Positions 48,762-58,497 are shown, counted from the first letter of the stretch. The stretch is 64,000 nucleotides of DNA from Rhodococcus sp. W8901 (GCF_013348805.1 NZ_CP054690.1:4836001-4900000), one strand, 5' to 3'. Translations and numbers: made by a program. Notes: generated from the letters alone by a model not told the origin.

Positions 48762-48797
48762 CGGGGCCCCGTTCGCATTAGCGCGTACGGGGCCCCG
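48762..48797 (-). terminator. Tandem palindromes between iniB and iniA
   Basis: Two copies of CGGGGCCCCG (48762-48771 and 48788-48797) are each self-complementary and can also pair with each other over 11 bp, with a 14-nt loop. They sit 25 nt after the iniB stop and could lower read-through into iniA-iniC. Confidence 0.6.
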
Positions 48798-48821
48798 TTC
48801 GTTACAGGTCGTGTCCGGGCG

Positions 48822-50903
48822 TCACGGCAGCAGATGGTCTCCGAGATCGACGTGCGCGGGTGTCGGATCGGCGACGGAGCCCGCCTGGCCCTCCACCTCA
48901 CCGACACCGTTCGCGAACAGTCCGGCATCCGAGTGGGCCGAGCCGAACGCGTCGGTGTCGATCGACGACCACGCATTGCCCGTCACCGCTTCGGACAGAC
49001 CACCGGTGAGGCTGCCGGCCGCGTCGAGCGCGCCCTGCAGTGCCGAGTCGAGGTCCGTCGTGAGATTGCCCGCGATGTCGGAGGCGCCGGCAAGACCGGC
49101 ACCGAGTCCACCGTCGGCGTTACCGGTCGAGCCGAAGCCGCCGTCGATCTGTCCCGTGGCGCCGAGACCGGAACCGACCTGCTCACCCAGATCCGAAACC
49201 GATCCGAGCGCGCCCGACAGGCTCGCCCCCAGGTCACCCCCGAGGCCGGCACCGAGCCCAGCTCCGAGGTCCGCACCCAGATCGCCACCGGCCGAGCTTC
49301 CGGCACCCAGCAAACCCTCGAGCGAGCCGCCCGACTCGAGCCCACCGCCGAGCAGACCACCGAGCGCTGCACCGAGATCGGCGCCCGCCGAGCCGCCGAC
49401 ACCGAACGCGCCCTCGAGCAGCCCACCGAGGTCCGCCTCGGCGCCGATTTCCAGGCTGCCGCCGAGGGCCAGGGCACTGTTGAGCGCGGTCCCGAGCGCC
49501 GCGGTGAGGGCACCGTCGACGTCGAGCGCACCGCCCAGGGCCCCGCTGATCGCGGCACCCAGGTCCCCACCGGACCCGATCAGGCTGCCGAGGTCGATGC
49601 CGCTTCCGAGTCCACCGTCGAGGGCCCCGCCGAGGGCGGCACCCAGGTCGGCACCGATCGATCCACCGATCCCGAAGGCACTCTCGAGCGCCGCCGTCAG
49701 GCCGCCGCCGACCTCGAGCGGACCACCGAGGTCCACGCTGCCGGCACCGGCCAGCGCGGCGCCCAGCGCGGCACCGAGGTCCGCGGTCAGCGCACCCTCC
49801 ACGCCCAGCGAGCCACCGATCACGCTGCCGAGCGACGCGCCGAGATCGAGGAAGCTGTCGAGATTCAGGGCGCTCGCGATATCCAGCGCGCCGCCGAGTT
49901 CCAGCGCCCCGCCCAGGGCCGCTCCCAGGTCGCCGCCGACGGATCCCCCGATCGACAGGGCCGACTCGAGCAGTCCGCTCAGCGCCGCGCCCAACTGGCC
50001 GGCGATGTCACCGTCCAGTGCGCCGCCCAGGCTGCCGCCGAGCGACAGCGCCGCCTCGAGCGCGCTCTCGAAGCCGGCACCGAGCCCCCCACCGAGCTCG
50101 GCACCGGCCTCGATTGCCGCACCGAAGAGTCCGCCGAGGGCGGCACCCAGCTCCCCACCGAGCTCGCCGCCGATCGCGAAAGCACTCTCCAGCGCGGCGC
50201 TCAACCCGCCGTCCACCGACAGGAGTCCGCCGAGATCGAAGCTGGTCACGCCCTCGAGCGCGGCACCCAGGGCCGCACCGAGGTCGGTCACCAGCGACCC
50301 GTTCACATCCACGACGCCACCGAGCGCCCCATTCAGAGCGGCCGCCAGCGCACCACCCAGATCCAGCGAGCCGCCGACATTCGTCAGGCTGCCGAGGTCC
50401 AGACCGCCGCCCAGCCCGCCACCGAGGCCGACGGCGGCTTCCAACGCGGCGCCGAGAGCCGCACCGAGCTGCGCGCCGATCGATCCGCCGACGGCAAGGG
50501 CGGCACCCAGCGCCGCCACCAGGTCGCCGCCGAGGTCGAGGTCACCGGCGAATCCGCCGCCCACCGCCGCGCCGAGGCCCAGTCCCGCACCGGCGCCGAG
50601 ACCGAGGCCCGCGCCACCACCCAGACCCAGACCACCTCCCGGGCCTAGTCCGCCGCCGGCGGCCGCGCCGAGCGAGCCCGCCGCGCCCGTTCCGGCCGCC
50701 AGGATCGCACCCAGATCGGCGCCCGCACTGCCGAACAGACCGGACTCGGCCGCCATCGGGGCGACGGCGACGATGTCGGCGTGGCACACATCGCCGAGTC
50801 CCGCCGCACTGAGCGCGGCCTGGGGGTTCGCGCAGTAGGCGGCGGCGGCGTCCTCGTCGCGGAGAAGCCGGAGGATGAAGTCGAGAACTGCGTTGCTGGC
50901 CAT
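48822..50903 (-). CDS. iniB: IniB-like Gly/Ala-rich protein
   Basis: 693 aa from ATG 50903 with AGGAG upstream. Residues 1-45 form the IniB N-terminal domain (VLDFILRLLRDEDAAAAYC, NPQAALSAAGL). The rest is hundreds of residues of Gly-Ala-Leu-rich imperfect repeats of the form LGAALGxALxGxxxLGG, ending in a Ser/Asp-rich tail. It is first gene of iniBAC; in mycobacteria iniB is induced by isoniazid and ethambutol. There is no Sec signal. The high repeat content explains long spurious ORFs on the opposite strand. Confidence 0.9.
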   Translation of the reverse strand: MASNAVLDFILRLLRDEDAAAAYCANPQAALSAAGLGDVCHADIVAVAPMAAESGLFGSAGADLGAILAAGTGAAGSLGAAAGGGLGPGGGLGLGGGAGLGLGAGAGLGLGAAVGGGFAGDLDLGGDLVAALGAALAVGGSIGAQLGAALGAALEAAVGLGGGLGGGLDLGSLTNVGGSLDLGGALAAALNGALGGVVDVNGSLVTDLGAALGAALEGVTSFDLGGLLSVDGGLSAALESAFAIGGELGGELGAALGGLFGAAIEAGAELGGGLGAGFESALEAALSLGGSLGGALDGDIAGQLGAALSGLLESALSIGGSVGGDLGAALGGALELGGALDIASALNLDSFLDLGASLGSVIGGSLGVEGALTADLGAALGAALAGAGSVDLGGPLEVGGGLTAALESAFGIGGSIGADLGAALGGALDGGLGSGIDLGSLIGSGGDLGAAISGALGGALDVDGALTAALGTALNSALALGGSLEIGAEADLGGLLEGAFGVGGSAGADLGAALGGLLGGGLESGGSLEGLLGAGSSAGGDLGADLGAGLGAGLGGDLGASLSGALGSVSDLGEQVGSGLGATGQIDGGFGSTGNADGGLGAGLAGASDIAGNLTTDLDSALQGALDAAGSLTGGLSEAVTGNAWSSIDTDAFGSAHSDAGLFANGVGEVEGQAGSVADPTPAHVDLGDHLLP

Positions 50904-51030
50904 GAGGTAACTCCTGACGGTCGGTAGGCCGGCCACCGCGGTTCCGGAACGGACACTGCGGCGAGATTGGTTAACACGCTACGAATCCGGGAGACGAACG
51001 GGAACGGGGCGCATCCCCCCGAACGCGGAC

Positions 51031-51080
51031 AGGGGGATTCGAACAGCCCACCCTAGGGGATTGTGGACGATTAGGGGGAT
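51031..51080. promoter_or_regulatory. Three AGGGGGATT-like direct repeats upstream of iniB
   Basis: AGGGGGATT (51031), AGGGGATT (51055) and AGGGGGAT (51073) lie in the same orientation, 24 and 18 bp apart, in the ~290-bp divergent region between iniB and the Hsp70-like gene. They are candidate sites for the LuxR/IniR-like regulator. Confidence 0.5.
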
Positions 51081-51195
51081 CGCCCTCGACCTGGGGCGAG
51101 ATCGCGGGGTTCCCGTAACGATCGTCGTGCTCGCGCCGACAATCGCCATACCACCGGCGGTGCCGCAATCCGCCCCGAACGTATGGGAGAAGCGC

Positions 51196-52956
51196 ATGGG
51201 CGCCGTGCTCGGAATTGCTGTCGGAACGACCAATTCGGGCACTGCATCGATCACAGCGGACGGAACCTTCACCGATGAGGCGGACGCCGTCACGTCGTCC
51301 CGACCGACGATCCTGCACCTGTTGTCGGACGGAACGGCCGTGTTCCCGGAGCCGGGCGACGACGCCGGACGAGCACATCTGTCGGGTTTCGTCGAGCGGG
51401 TCGGCGACCCGGTCGGGCTGCTCGACGATGCCGGCCGCATCCATGCCGGGGCGGATCTCTTCGCATCCGCCGTGGCGTGCCTGGCCGCGCCGGAAACCCC
51501 CGCGACGGTGGTGGTCACCCATCCGACGGCATGGAGTAAGTACACCGTCCGGGCCCTCGAATCGGCGCTCGACCGTTCGGGGCTGTCCACGGCCGGACTG
51601 GTCTCGGAGGCCGCAGCCTGCGCGCGGTGGCTCGAAGCCTCACGTGGGCGCCCGGACGACGGAGTGATCGTCGTCTTCGACCTGGGCGCCTCCGCGCTCG
51701 ACATCACGGTGGTGCGCACCGGCGCCGAGTCGGCGATCCTCGGCAAGCCGCTCCGCTCGGAAGACTTCAGCGGCGCCCACTTCGACCAGCTGATCACCCG
51801 CTACGTGCTCGACGCGATCGCGGACAAGACGGGCGACCTCGACCCCTTCGACCCCGCGACCATCGCCGCCCTGTCGGTGCTACGGGCCGACTGCGCCACG
51901 GCCAAGGAAAAGCTGTCCACCGACACCGAGACGGCCATCCCGGTCGCCCTGCCCGGCGTCACGACCGACGTACGACTCGTCCGGTCCGAGCTCGAGGATC
52001 TGATCCGCCGACCCCTGTCGAGTTCGGTCGAGCTGATCCGGGAGGCCCTCCGCTCGGCCGAGATCGAGGTCTCCGACGTCACCCACGTCCTGCTCGCGGG
52101 TGGCGGTGGCGCGATCCCGCTGGCGGCGGAACTCGTGTCGTCCGAGCTGGGGCTCACCGTGGTCGCCGCCCCGGTCCCCGCGCTCACCGCGGCGATCGGT
52201 GCCGCGTATCTGGCAGGCGACACCGCGTCGTCGGGTGCCGCAACCGTTCCGACCCCCGTGGACCGGGACAATCGTGCCGCCGACGGCGTCTACCGCGCAC
52301 CCGTCACGGCGAGCTTCCCGTCGCGAATGCACTCCGCCCCCAACGGATCGAGCACCCGACGGCGCATCGCGATCATCGCGTCGGCGGCAGCCGCGGTGGG
52401 AATCCTCACCGCCGGCGGCCTGTCGATCGGCACGGCGGCGAACACGTCGCCGACGCCAGTGGTGACGTCCACCCCGGGCGCACCGGCGTCCATGCCGAAC
52501 GGTGGCGCCCTGACAGCGGACGGCGTGGCGAACGGCGGAACCCCATCGGAGGTATCGACCGTCAGCGCCATCGGCGGCGGGAACGGCGGTGCGACAACGG
52601 CAACCGCCAGTGCGAATCGAGCCGGCGTCGTCGGCGGCGCCACCGACGGGCAGCCCGCCTCCCGGTCCTCGGCCCCTAACTCACCGGCGGCTGCACCGGG
52701 AACCCCCGCTGCGGAAGACATCGGCACCGGAGACACCGCGGCTCCGCCCGCCTACACACCCCCCGCTCCCGAATTCGTCCCGCCGAATCCCGGAATCAAC
52801 GCCCCCACCCCCGGCGAGGTGGGCGAGGGATTCGCCAAGGCGGCCAATGGAATCGGACAAGGACTCGGCGCTGCCGTGACCGGCATCGGGACCGGCGTGG
52901 GCGGCCTCGTCGGAGCGGTCGTCGATCCGTTGACCGGCGCACTGATCGGAAAGTAG
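51196..52956 (+). CDS. Hsp70-like protein with a membrane anchor and Pro-rich tail
   Basis: 586 aa from ATG 51196 (GGGAG upstream). Residues ~1-345 are an actin/Hsp70 ATPase fold (LGIAVGTTNSGTA, VIVVFDLGASALDITVV, VLLAGGGGAIPLA) but no substrate-binding domain follows. A basic stretch and one membrane helix (~388-415, RIAIIASAAAAVGILTAGG) lead to a ~170-residue Ser/Thr/Pro/Gly-rich outer tail. Such proteins accompany iniB-type genes and LuxR regulators in Nocardiaceae and may sense envelope state. It ends 3 nt before the regulator. Confidence 0.8.
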   Translation: MGAVLGIAVGTTNSGTASITADGTFTDEADAVTSSRPTILHLLSDGTAVFPEPGDDAGRAHLSGFVERVGDPVGLLDDAGRIHAGADLFASAVACLAAPETPATVVVTHPTAWSKYTVRALESALDRSGLSTAGLVSEAAACARWLEASRGRPDDGVIVVFDLGASALDITVVRTGAESAILGKPLRSEDFSGAHFDQLITRYVLDAIADKTGDLDPFDPATIAALSVLRADCATAKEKLSTDTETAIPVALPGVTTDVRLVRSELEDLIRRPLSSSVELIREALRSAEIEVSDVTHVLLAGGGGAIPLAAELVSSELGLTVVAAPVPALTAAIGAAYLAGDTASSGAATVPTPVDRDNRAADGVYRAPVTASFPSRMHSAPNGSSTRRRIAIIASAAAAVGILTAGGLSIGTAANTSPTPVVTSTPGAPASMPNGGALTADGVANGGTPSEVSTVSAIGGGNGGATTATASANRAGVVGGATDGQPASRSSAPNSPAAAPGTPAAEDIGTGDTAAPPAYTPPAPEFVPPNPGINAPTPGEVGEGFAKAANGIGQGLGAAVTGIGTGVGGLVGAVVDPLTGALIGK

Positions 52957-52959
52957 TCG

Positions 52960-55473
52960 ATGCGGACCGTACAGGCCGTCGACACGGCGCCGGACGACCT
53001 CGTCGCGGGTGTCCCCGGCGCCCGCGAATTCCTCGACGCCGTCGATGTCGCGGCTCCCGGCTGCGTCCTGCTCCGAGGCAACTCGGGCAGCGGAAAGTCG
53101 CTCCTCCTCGCCGCAGCCCGAACACTGCTGGACACCCGCGGCGGTGACGTGCACGCCACCGTGGCCGCAGCCGAACTTCACAGCGGCGCATTACTGCTCG
53201 ACGGTGCGCACATGCTGCCCGACGACGAGCGCGCCGCCCTGCTCGAGCTCGTGCGACGCGGCGACCGCACCATCGTCGTCGCGACCGAACCGCGCCCCCA
53301 CGACCCGATCCTGCGCTCGCTCGTCACGGCTGTGCAGTCCCTCGGCGCGGTGGTCGACCTGCGCGCACTGACCACGTTCGAGATCTCCGAACGCGCCCGA
53401 CGGCGAGGCATCTCGCCCACCCCGACGCTCACCCGGACGCTGGACGATTCGACAGGCGGCGTGCTCGCGGGCGTCGACGCCGGGTTGTCCGCCGCGGCAA
53501 CCGCCCCGGGCGACGACGACGTCGTCCGCGCCGCAGCGGCCACACACCTGCAGACCACACTGCGCCACCTCGATGCCGAAATGCTCGCCGCACTTGCCCT
53601 GTGTTCGTACAGTTCCGGGATCGACGCGAGCGACATCGGCACCGCCCTCGAGGTCGATCCGCGGCGGGGACAGGACCTTGCCGACCGCATCCGAGCGAGC
53701 GCCTTCGTCACCCGGGCCGGCTCCGTACTGCCCTTCGTGCGCCCACACGTCGCCATCGCGACCGGGGTCACCCGGGTGCGCGATCTGCAGCTGCGTCTGC
53801 TCGCCACCCGACTGGACGCCGGGACGCTGGACGCGGAGACCGCCGTGGCCCTCGTCGAGGCCGGGCTGGAGGATCCACGACTGGCCGAGTTCGTGTGCAC
53901 CTGTGCCGATGCCGCGGAGCCGACCGCGGCGGCCGACCTGTACACCGCCGCCGTCAGAGCCGGCGCCGACGCCGGCCGCCTCGCGGTGCGCCACTGCGAG
54001 GTCAGTGCCCTGAGCGGAGACCTCGACACCGCGGAACGGATCGCGGACTCGCTGCTGACCCGCGCCGATTCCCTCGATCCTCCGGAACTGACCGCTGCCG
54101 TTCGCATCTCCGCCAGCGTCGCCGCCTACCGTGGTGCGATCGGCCGCAGCGCCGACCTCTACGAATGGTTGGGGCCGACGCGCGTCGGCGCCGACACCGC
54201 GGTCTCCGCGGCGGTGCTCCTCGCGGCCGGGCGACCCGACGCGGCCGCCGCCGCCCTCGCCGTCGGGTCGCAGGGTCCGCCCACGTCAGGAGCCGCGGGC
54301 ATCGCCCTGGTCGCGGAGGGGCTCGCGCAGTCGATCGCGGGTTCCGGTGCGGTCGCGATGAACTCGTTGACCCGCGCGATGTCGCTGCTGTCCACCAGCG
54401 CGCACACCCGACTGCTGCCCGACAGCGCGACCGCGGTCACCGCCCTGCTGTGCCTGCACTCCGGCGAACTCGCACACGCGGAGTCCGTACTCGGTCGGGC
54501 CCTGGAGTCCGATCCGCCGGGCAGTGTCACCCAACTCCGGCATCGTGTGCTGGCCGCGTGGGCGGCGATGGTCGGAGGCGATCTCGCCGGTGCCGCCGCG
54601 CTCGTCGACACGCTGCCGACCGACCGGCCCCTGCACCATCGGGAGGCCCTGTTCGTCCACGGACTCCGAGTGGGACTCGCCCGGCGACACGGCGATCTCG
54701 GTGCGCTGCAACGTCAGTGGGCCGACGCCCAGCCGGTCGTGGCGGGATACTCGGTGGACCTGTTGAGCCTTCTGCCGCTCGGTGAACTCTGGCTCGCGGC
54801 AGTACGACTCGGCGACGAGCCGCGCATCACGCACCTCGTCGAACAAGCACAGGAACTACTGGCCCGCCTCGGAGAGCCCGCACTGTGGGGAGCGTCGCTG
54901 CACTGGTACGGCGTGCAGGCCGCGATTCTCGGCGAGAACCCGGCGAAGCTGCTGCCGCACGCGCGGGCCCTCGCCGCGTCGGCCGAGGTGAGTTCGTACG
55001 CCGCGGGACTCGCGGCGGCAGGGCGCGTCTGGCTCCGCGTGCTCCGCGAAGAGGCAGAGGCGGCGGAGGTCGAATCCGCGGCGCGGGCGCTCGAGCGGAT
55101 CGGGCTGCCGTGGGACGGCGCACGGCTGGCGGGCGAAGCCGCGCTGCGGGTCTCGGACACCCGGGGGGCGACGACGCTGCTGCAGGTGGCCCGGTCGCTC
55201 CGGGACGCGTCGGCGGCGCCACCCGTCGGCGCCGAGCCGAGCACCCCCGAGCCCGCCACCGGTGCCCTCACCGATCGCGAGGCCGACGTGGCCGAACTGC
55301 TGCTGCTGGGGCTGACCCACCGCGAGATCGGGGCGCGCCTCTACATCGCCCCCAAGACTGTGGAACACCACGTGGCGCGGATCCGGCGGCGGCTCGGGGC
55401 CCACTCCCGCTCGGAGCTGCTGTCGATGTTGCGTGCACTCGGCCACGGAGTCTCCGAGTCGTCGGGATCGTGA
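52960..55473 (+). CDS. IniR-like STAND ATPase / LuxR regulator
   Basis: 837 aa. Walker A GNSGSGKS at 40-47 and a Walker B-like LLLDGAHML begin a STAND-type ATPase. A long helical repeat region (~200-760) resembles TPR/MalT-type sensors. The C-terminus is a LuxR/FixJ HTH (LTDREADVAELLLLGLTHRE, YIAPKTVEHHVARIRRRLG). Length and neighbourhood match Rv0339c, which as I recall is IniR, the activator of iniBAC on cell-wall stress. It is 3 nt after the Hsp70-like gene, so they form one operon. Confidence 0.85.
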   Translation: MRTVQAVDTAPDDLVAGVPGAREFLDAVDVAAPGCVLLRGNSGSGKSLLLAAARTLLDTRGGDVHATVAAAELHSGALLLDGAHMLPDDERAALLELVRRGDRTIVVATEPRPHDPILRSLVTAVQSLGAVVDLRALTTFEISERARRRGISPTPTLTRTLDDSTGGVLAGVDAGLSAAATAPGDDDVVRAAAATHLQTTLRHLDAEMLAALALCSYSSGIDASDIGTALEVDPRRGQDLADRIRASAFVTRAGSVLPFVRPHVAIATGVTRVRDLQLRLLATRLDAGTLDAETAVALVEAGLEDPRLAEFVCTCADAAEPTAAADLYTAAVRAGADAGRLAVRHCEVSALSGDLDTAERIADSLLTRADSLDPPELTAAVRISASVAAYRGAIGRSADLYEWLGPTRVGADTAVSAAVLLAAGRPDAAAAALAVGSQGPPTSGAAGIALVAEGLAQSIAGSGAVAMNSLTRAMSLLSTSAHTRLLPDSATAVTALLCLHSGELAHAESVLGRALESDPPGSVTQLRHRVLAAWAAMVGGDLAGAAALVDTLPTDRPLHHREALFVHGLRVGLARRHGDLGALQRQWADAQPVVAGYSVDLLSLLPLGELWLAAVRLGDEPRITHLVEQAQELLARLGEPALWGASLHWYGVQAAILGENPAKLLPHARALAASAEVSSYAAGLAAAGRVWLRVLREEAEAAEVESAARALERIGLPWDGARLAGEAALRVSDTRGATTLLQVARSLRDASAAPPVGAEPSTPEPATGALTDREADVAELLLLGLTHREIGARLYIAPKTVEHHVARIRRRLGAHSRSELLSMLRALGHGVSESSGS

Positions 55474-55556
55474 ACTTCGGGACTTTGTTCCCGGGCGCTC
55501 CCACCGCAACTTGCCCTATTGTTGGTGGCTGATCCCGAAGACCCCGAAGGAATTCA

Positions 55557-56936
55557 ATGCGTACCTCGCTGGCGCCGCGCGCCGCAGTCCATTCGTTGGC
55601 CCGCCGCGTCGCCGTCGCAGGATCGTCTGCGCTACTGCTCCTCGGACCCTTCACCGCGGCCGCGCAGGCCGCCCCCGAGACCTCCCCCACGTCCTCGGTG
55701 ACACAGTTGTCGGCCGACGAACTGCCCGCCGAACTGGCCGAGGCGATCACACGAGACCTGAAGATCAGCCCGCAGGAGTACCTGGACCGCGCCGCCCGCG
55801 CGCAGGAACTCGGTTCGTATGCCGAGGACTTCCGCGCCGAGCGCCCCCACGACTTCGCGGGCGCATGGATGGGACTCGACGGCCACCCCATCGTCGCCGT
55901 CACCACGACCGAGGCGGCGCAGATCGCAGCGCGCGACGGCTATCGCACACGCCTGGCACCCGTCTCCGCAGAGGGACTCGAGAGTTCCCTCGCCGACTTC
56001 AACCGGTGGGTCTCGGATCTGCCCCGCGAGATCGCGTCGCAGATCGGTGCCGCGTCGATCGACGTCCTGAACAACCAGATCGTCGTCGACATCGCGAACA
56101 GCCCCGCCGGGCGGGCCCTCGACCTGCCGACCCACATCGCGAACGTCAAGGTCCAACTCAAGGCATTCGGACCCGTTCCGGTCGAGCGCGCACCGATGGG
56201 TGGCGACACCTACGTGACATCTTCCGGGCCGCTCGCGAACGCGGGGCCGGGCGAAATCGGGGTCTGCTCCTTCGGATTCAACGGTGTCGACCGGAACGGC
56301 AACGCGATCAACATCAGCGCAGGCCACTGCGACCCGGCACCGGGCGCCGGAGCGGGCGTGTACCTGCCGAACCGCGCGAACATGAAGGACAGCCTTCGGG
56401 TAGGCGACTTCGCGCGCTCCGAGGTCGGGAACGCGGACGCACTCGACTACTCCCTGATCCGCATCAACGACGCCGGCGTCAAGGCCGGACTCGACCGCCC
56501 GGTCGTCCGCGGCGCCGGCGGCAGCACCCTCACCGTGACCGGCACAGCCGTCCCCGTCGTGGGCGCGCCGATCTGCAAGTCCGGGCAGACGTCGTCGTTC
56601 ACGTGCGGCGTCGTCTCGGCCGACCACGTCCAGGCCGAACTGGTGACAGATACCAACGACAGTCGGATCGTGCGCGGCTTCGCCGGCACCGCCTGCACAC
56701 TCGCGGGTGACAGCGGCGGCGCAATCGTCACCGGCACGCTCGCACTGGGCATCACGAGCGGATCCAACAGCACCGACGCCCCGAACTGCGCCGAGGCCAA
56801 CCTCGTCCTCGCATTCGACGGCGGCACATCGAACCTCGGGATTCCGATTCGGAACGTGCTCGACTCGGCGAATGCGTCCTCGGGCGGAGGTCTCGGCGCG
56901 GGGCTGTCCGTGCGCACCGGCGCCGCCGACCACTGA
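55557..56936 (+). CDS. Secreted S1 serine protease (alpha-lytic type)
   Basis: 459 aa. Signal peptide to about residue 39 (TAAAQAA), then a ~180-residue pro-region (FAGAWMGLDGHPIVAV is the family block) and the catalytic domain. The triad is His257 (NISAGHCDP), Asp297 (ALDYSLI) and Ser386 (AGDSGGAI), with three likely disulfides. It is probably autoprocessed outside the cell. It is a close paralogue of the next protease. GAAGGA lies 5 nt before the ATG. The C-terminal ~30 residues are Gly/Ser-rich. Confidence 0.9.
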   Translation: MRTSLAPRAAVHSLARRVAVAGSSALLLLGPFTAAAQAAPETSPTSSVTQLSADELPAELAEAITRDLKISPQEYLDRAARAQELGSYAEDFRAERPHDFAGAWMGLDGHPIVAVTTTEAAQIAARDGYRTRLAPVSAEGLESSLADFNRWVSDLPREIASQIGAASIDVLNNQIVVDIANSPAGRALDLPTHIANVKVQLKAFGPVPVERAPMGGDTYVTSSGPLANAGPGEIGVCSFGFNGVDRNGNAINISAGHCDPAPGAGAGVYLPNRANMKDSLRVGDFARSEVGNADALDYSLIRINDAGVKAGLDRPVVRGAGGSTLTVTGTAVPVVGAPICKSGQTSSFTCGVVSADHVQAELVTDTNDSRIVRGFAGTACTLAGDSGGAIVTGTLALGITSGSNSTDAPNCAEANLVLAFDGGTSNLGIPIRNVLDSANASSGGGLGAGLSVRTGAADH

Positions 56937-56992
56937 CGAACGACCCACCCACGAATTACGCAGATCGTGTGGGCACGGCAGTACCGAACCCA

Positions 56993-57015
56993 TATAGTCG
57001 TACGCGGCTCGGGGG
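56993..57015 (+). promoter_or_regulatory. Promoter-like motif CATATAGTC with downstream TCGGGGG
   Basis: TATAGT (56993-56998) is a plausible -10 box and TCGGGGG follows 10 nt later (57009-57015). The same two words precede the secreted-protein gene at 8117, with a slightly longer spacer. Confidence 0.35.
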
Positions 57016-57090
57016 CATCCACTGACACCGGGCGCTCATCTCTGCGCGCGTCTGGATCCTGCGCGCAGGGCACACAATAGAAAGGCCCAC

Positions 57091-58419
57091 ATGCGAAGCT
57101 CGCTCGCACGTCGCGCCGCGGTGTTCGGTTCTGCCGCGCTCCTACTCCTCGGCCCCGCAACCGCGGCCGCCCAGGCCGATCCAGCCGAATCGTCGTCCAC
57201 GTCGGGCGTATCGGATCAGGCGGCGCATCTCCCGATCGAACTCGTCGACGCGCTGCAGCGAGATCTGCAGCTCACCCCGGATCAGTACCTCGAACGGTCC
57301 GAGCTCGGGCAGAAGCTCGCGGAGTTCGCCGCGCTCGCCCGCTACGAGTTCCCCGACGCGTTCGCGGGCGCGTGGATCGACCCGTCCGGCACTCCGATCG
57401 TCGGGCTCGCCGGCGAGGGCCGCGACGCCGCGCGGGCAGCCGTCGAGCAGGCCGGGTTCACGAGCAGGGACGTCGACCGCAGCGAGATCCAACTGCAGTC
57501 CGACCGCGCCGCGCTGAGCAAGTGGATCGACACGCTGCCGCGGGAGATCGCCGATCTGGTGCGCGGTATCACTGTGGACATCGCCGGCAACACCCTGGTG
57601 CTGCGCGCCGATGACGCCGCAGGCGACCTGTTCGACCTCCTGCCCCCGTTCCTGCAGGGTGCTGCACGGGTCGCGCTCGGTCCCGCACTCGGTTCGCTGC
57701 AGCCGCCGGCACCGGGTCCGGCCGCTGGCCAGTACGCGCCCGACGCCTTCCTCGGCGGCGACCCGTATGTGGCGGCCGGCGGCGGCATCGGGCTGCGTTG
57801 CTCGCTCGGATTCAACGCGATCGACCGCAACGGTGCACCCGTCAACATCAGCGCCGGACACTGCGACCCCAGCCGCGACGTCGCCGGAACGGCGGACGCG
57901 TCGACGGCGTATGCGTCGGCGGGTGGTTCGGCCGGGCCCATGATCGGAACCTTCGAGAAGACCAGCCTCGACCGCCTCGACTACTCGGTGATCCGCCCCA
58001 CCCCCGAATCCGCGCAGCGGTTCGAGAACAACGGCGTGCGGGTTCCCGGAGCGGCCCCGGTCGCCATCACCGGCACCGCCGACCCGGTCGTCGGCGCGCC
58101 CGTCTGCAAGGCCGGCAACACCTCGGGCTTCAACTGCGGGGTCGTCACCGAAACCAACCAGAACGTCAAGGTCGGTGCCCGCATGCTCGCCGGCGGGTTC
58201 GCCACCAACCTCTGCGCACTCCAGGGTGACAGCGGCGGCACCATCCTCACCGGCACCCTCGCCCTCGGCATCTCGAGCGCGTCGACCGTCGGCGAGTACG
58301 GCCTGTGCGAGGTCGCGGGCTTCGTCAGCTCCGTCATGGGCCAGACCCCGGAACTGTTCGCCACCCCGATCAACGCGATCCTCCGCGACAACCCCGGCCT
58401 CCGCATCCGGACGTCCTAG
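57091..58419 (+). CDS. Secreted S1 serine protease (alpha-lytic type)
   Basis: 442 aa. Signal peptide ending near AAAQAD, a pro-region (~30-220) and a chymotrypsin-like domain with His257 (NISAGHCDP), Asp297 (RLDYSVI) and Ser381 (QGDSGGTI). It is similar along its length to the protease before it, so the pair arose by tandem duplication; the pro-regions have diverged more than the catalytic domains. It is probably separately transcribed, since a promoter-like element and 154 nt lie between. A strong terminator follows. Confidence 0.9.
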   Translation: MRSSLARRAAVFGSAALLLLGPATAAAQADPAESSSTSGVSDQAAHLPIELVDALQRDLQLTPDQYLERSELGQKLAEFAALARYEFPDAFAGAWIDPSGTPIVGLAGEGRDAARAAVEQAGFTSRDVDRSEIQLQSDRAALSKWIDTLPREIADLVRGITVDIAGNTLVLRADDAAGDLFDLLPPFLQGAARVALGPALGSLQPPAPGPAAGQYAPDAFLGGDPYVAAGGGIGLRCSLGFNAIDRNGAPVNISAGHCDPSRDVAGTADASTAYASAGGSAGPMIGTFEKTSLDRLDYSVIRPTPESAQRFENNGVRVPGAAPVAITGTADPVVGAPVCKAGNTSGFNCGVVTETNQNVKVGARMLAGGFATNLCALQGDSGGTILTGTLALGISSASTVGEYGLCEVAGFVSSVMGQTPELFATPINAILRDNPGLRIRTS

Positions 58420-58437
58420 CCCGTCCGAACGCACATA

Positions 58438-58477
58438 GAGAAGGAGCCCACTTCCTCACGGAAGTGGGCTCCTTCTC
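58438..58477. terminator. Strong terminator between convergent genes
   Basis: A perfect 18-bp stem (58438-58455 with 58460-58477) with loop TCAC and a pyrimidine-rich 3' side. It serves the protease gene and the convergent secreted-protein gene. Confidence 0.85.
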
Positions 58478-58497
58478 CTCTGTCCCGGTGCGTCAGG

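Noticed and set aside
48834-50837. Long plus-strand ORFs over iniB
   Set aside because: They come from the Gly/Ala-rich repeats of iniB read on the opposite strand, giving Pro/Ser- or Arg/Thr-rich products. No ribosome site fits.
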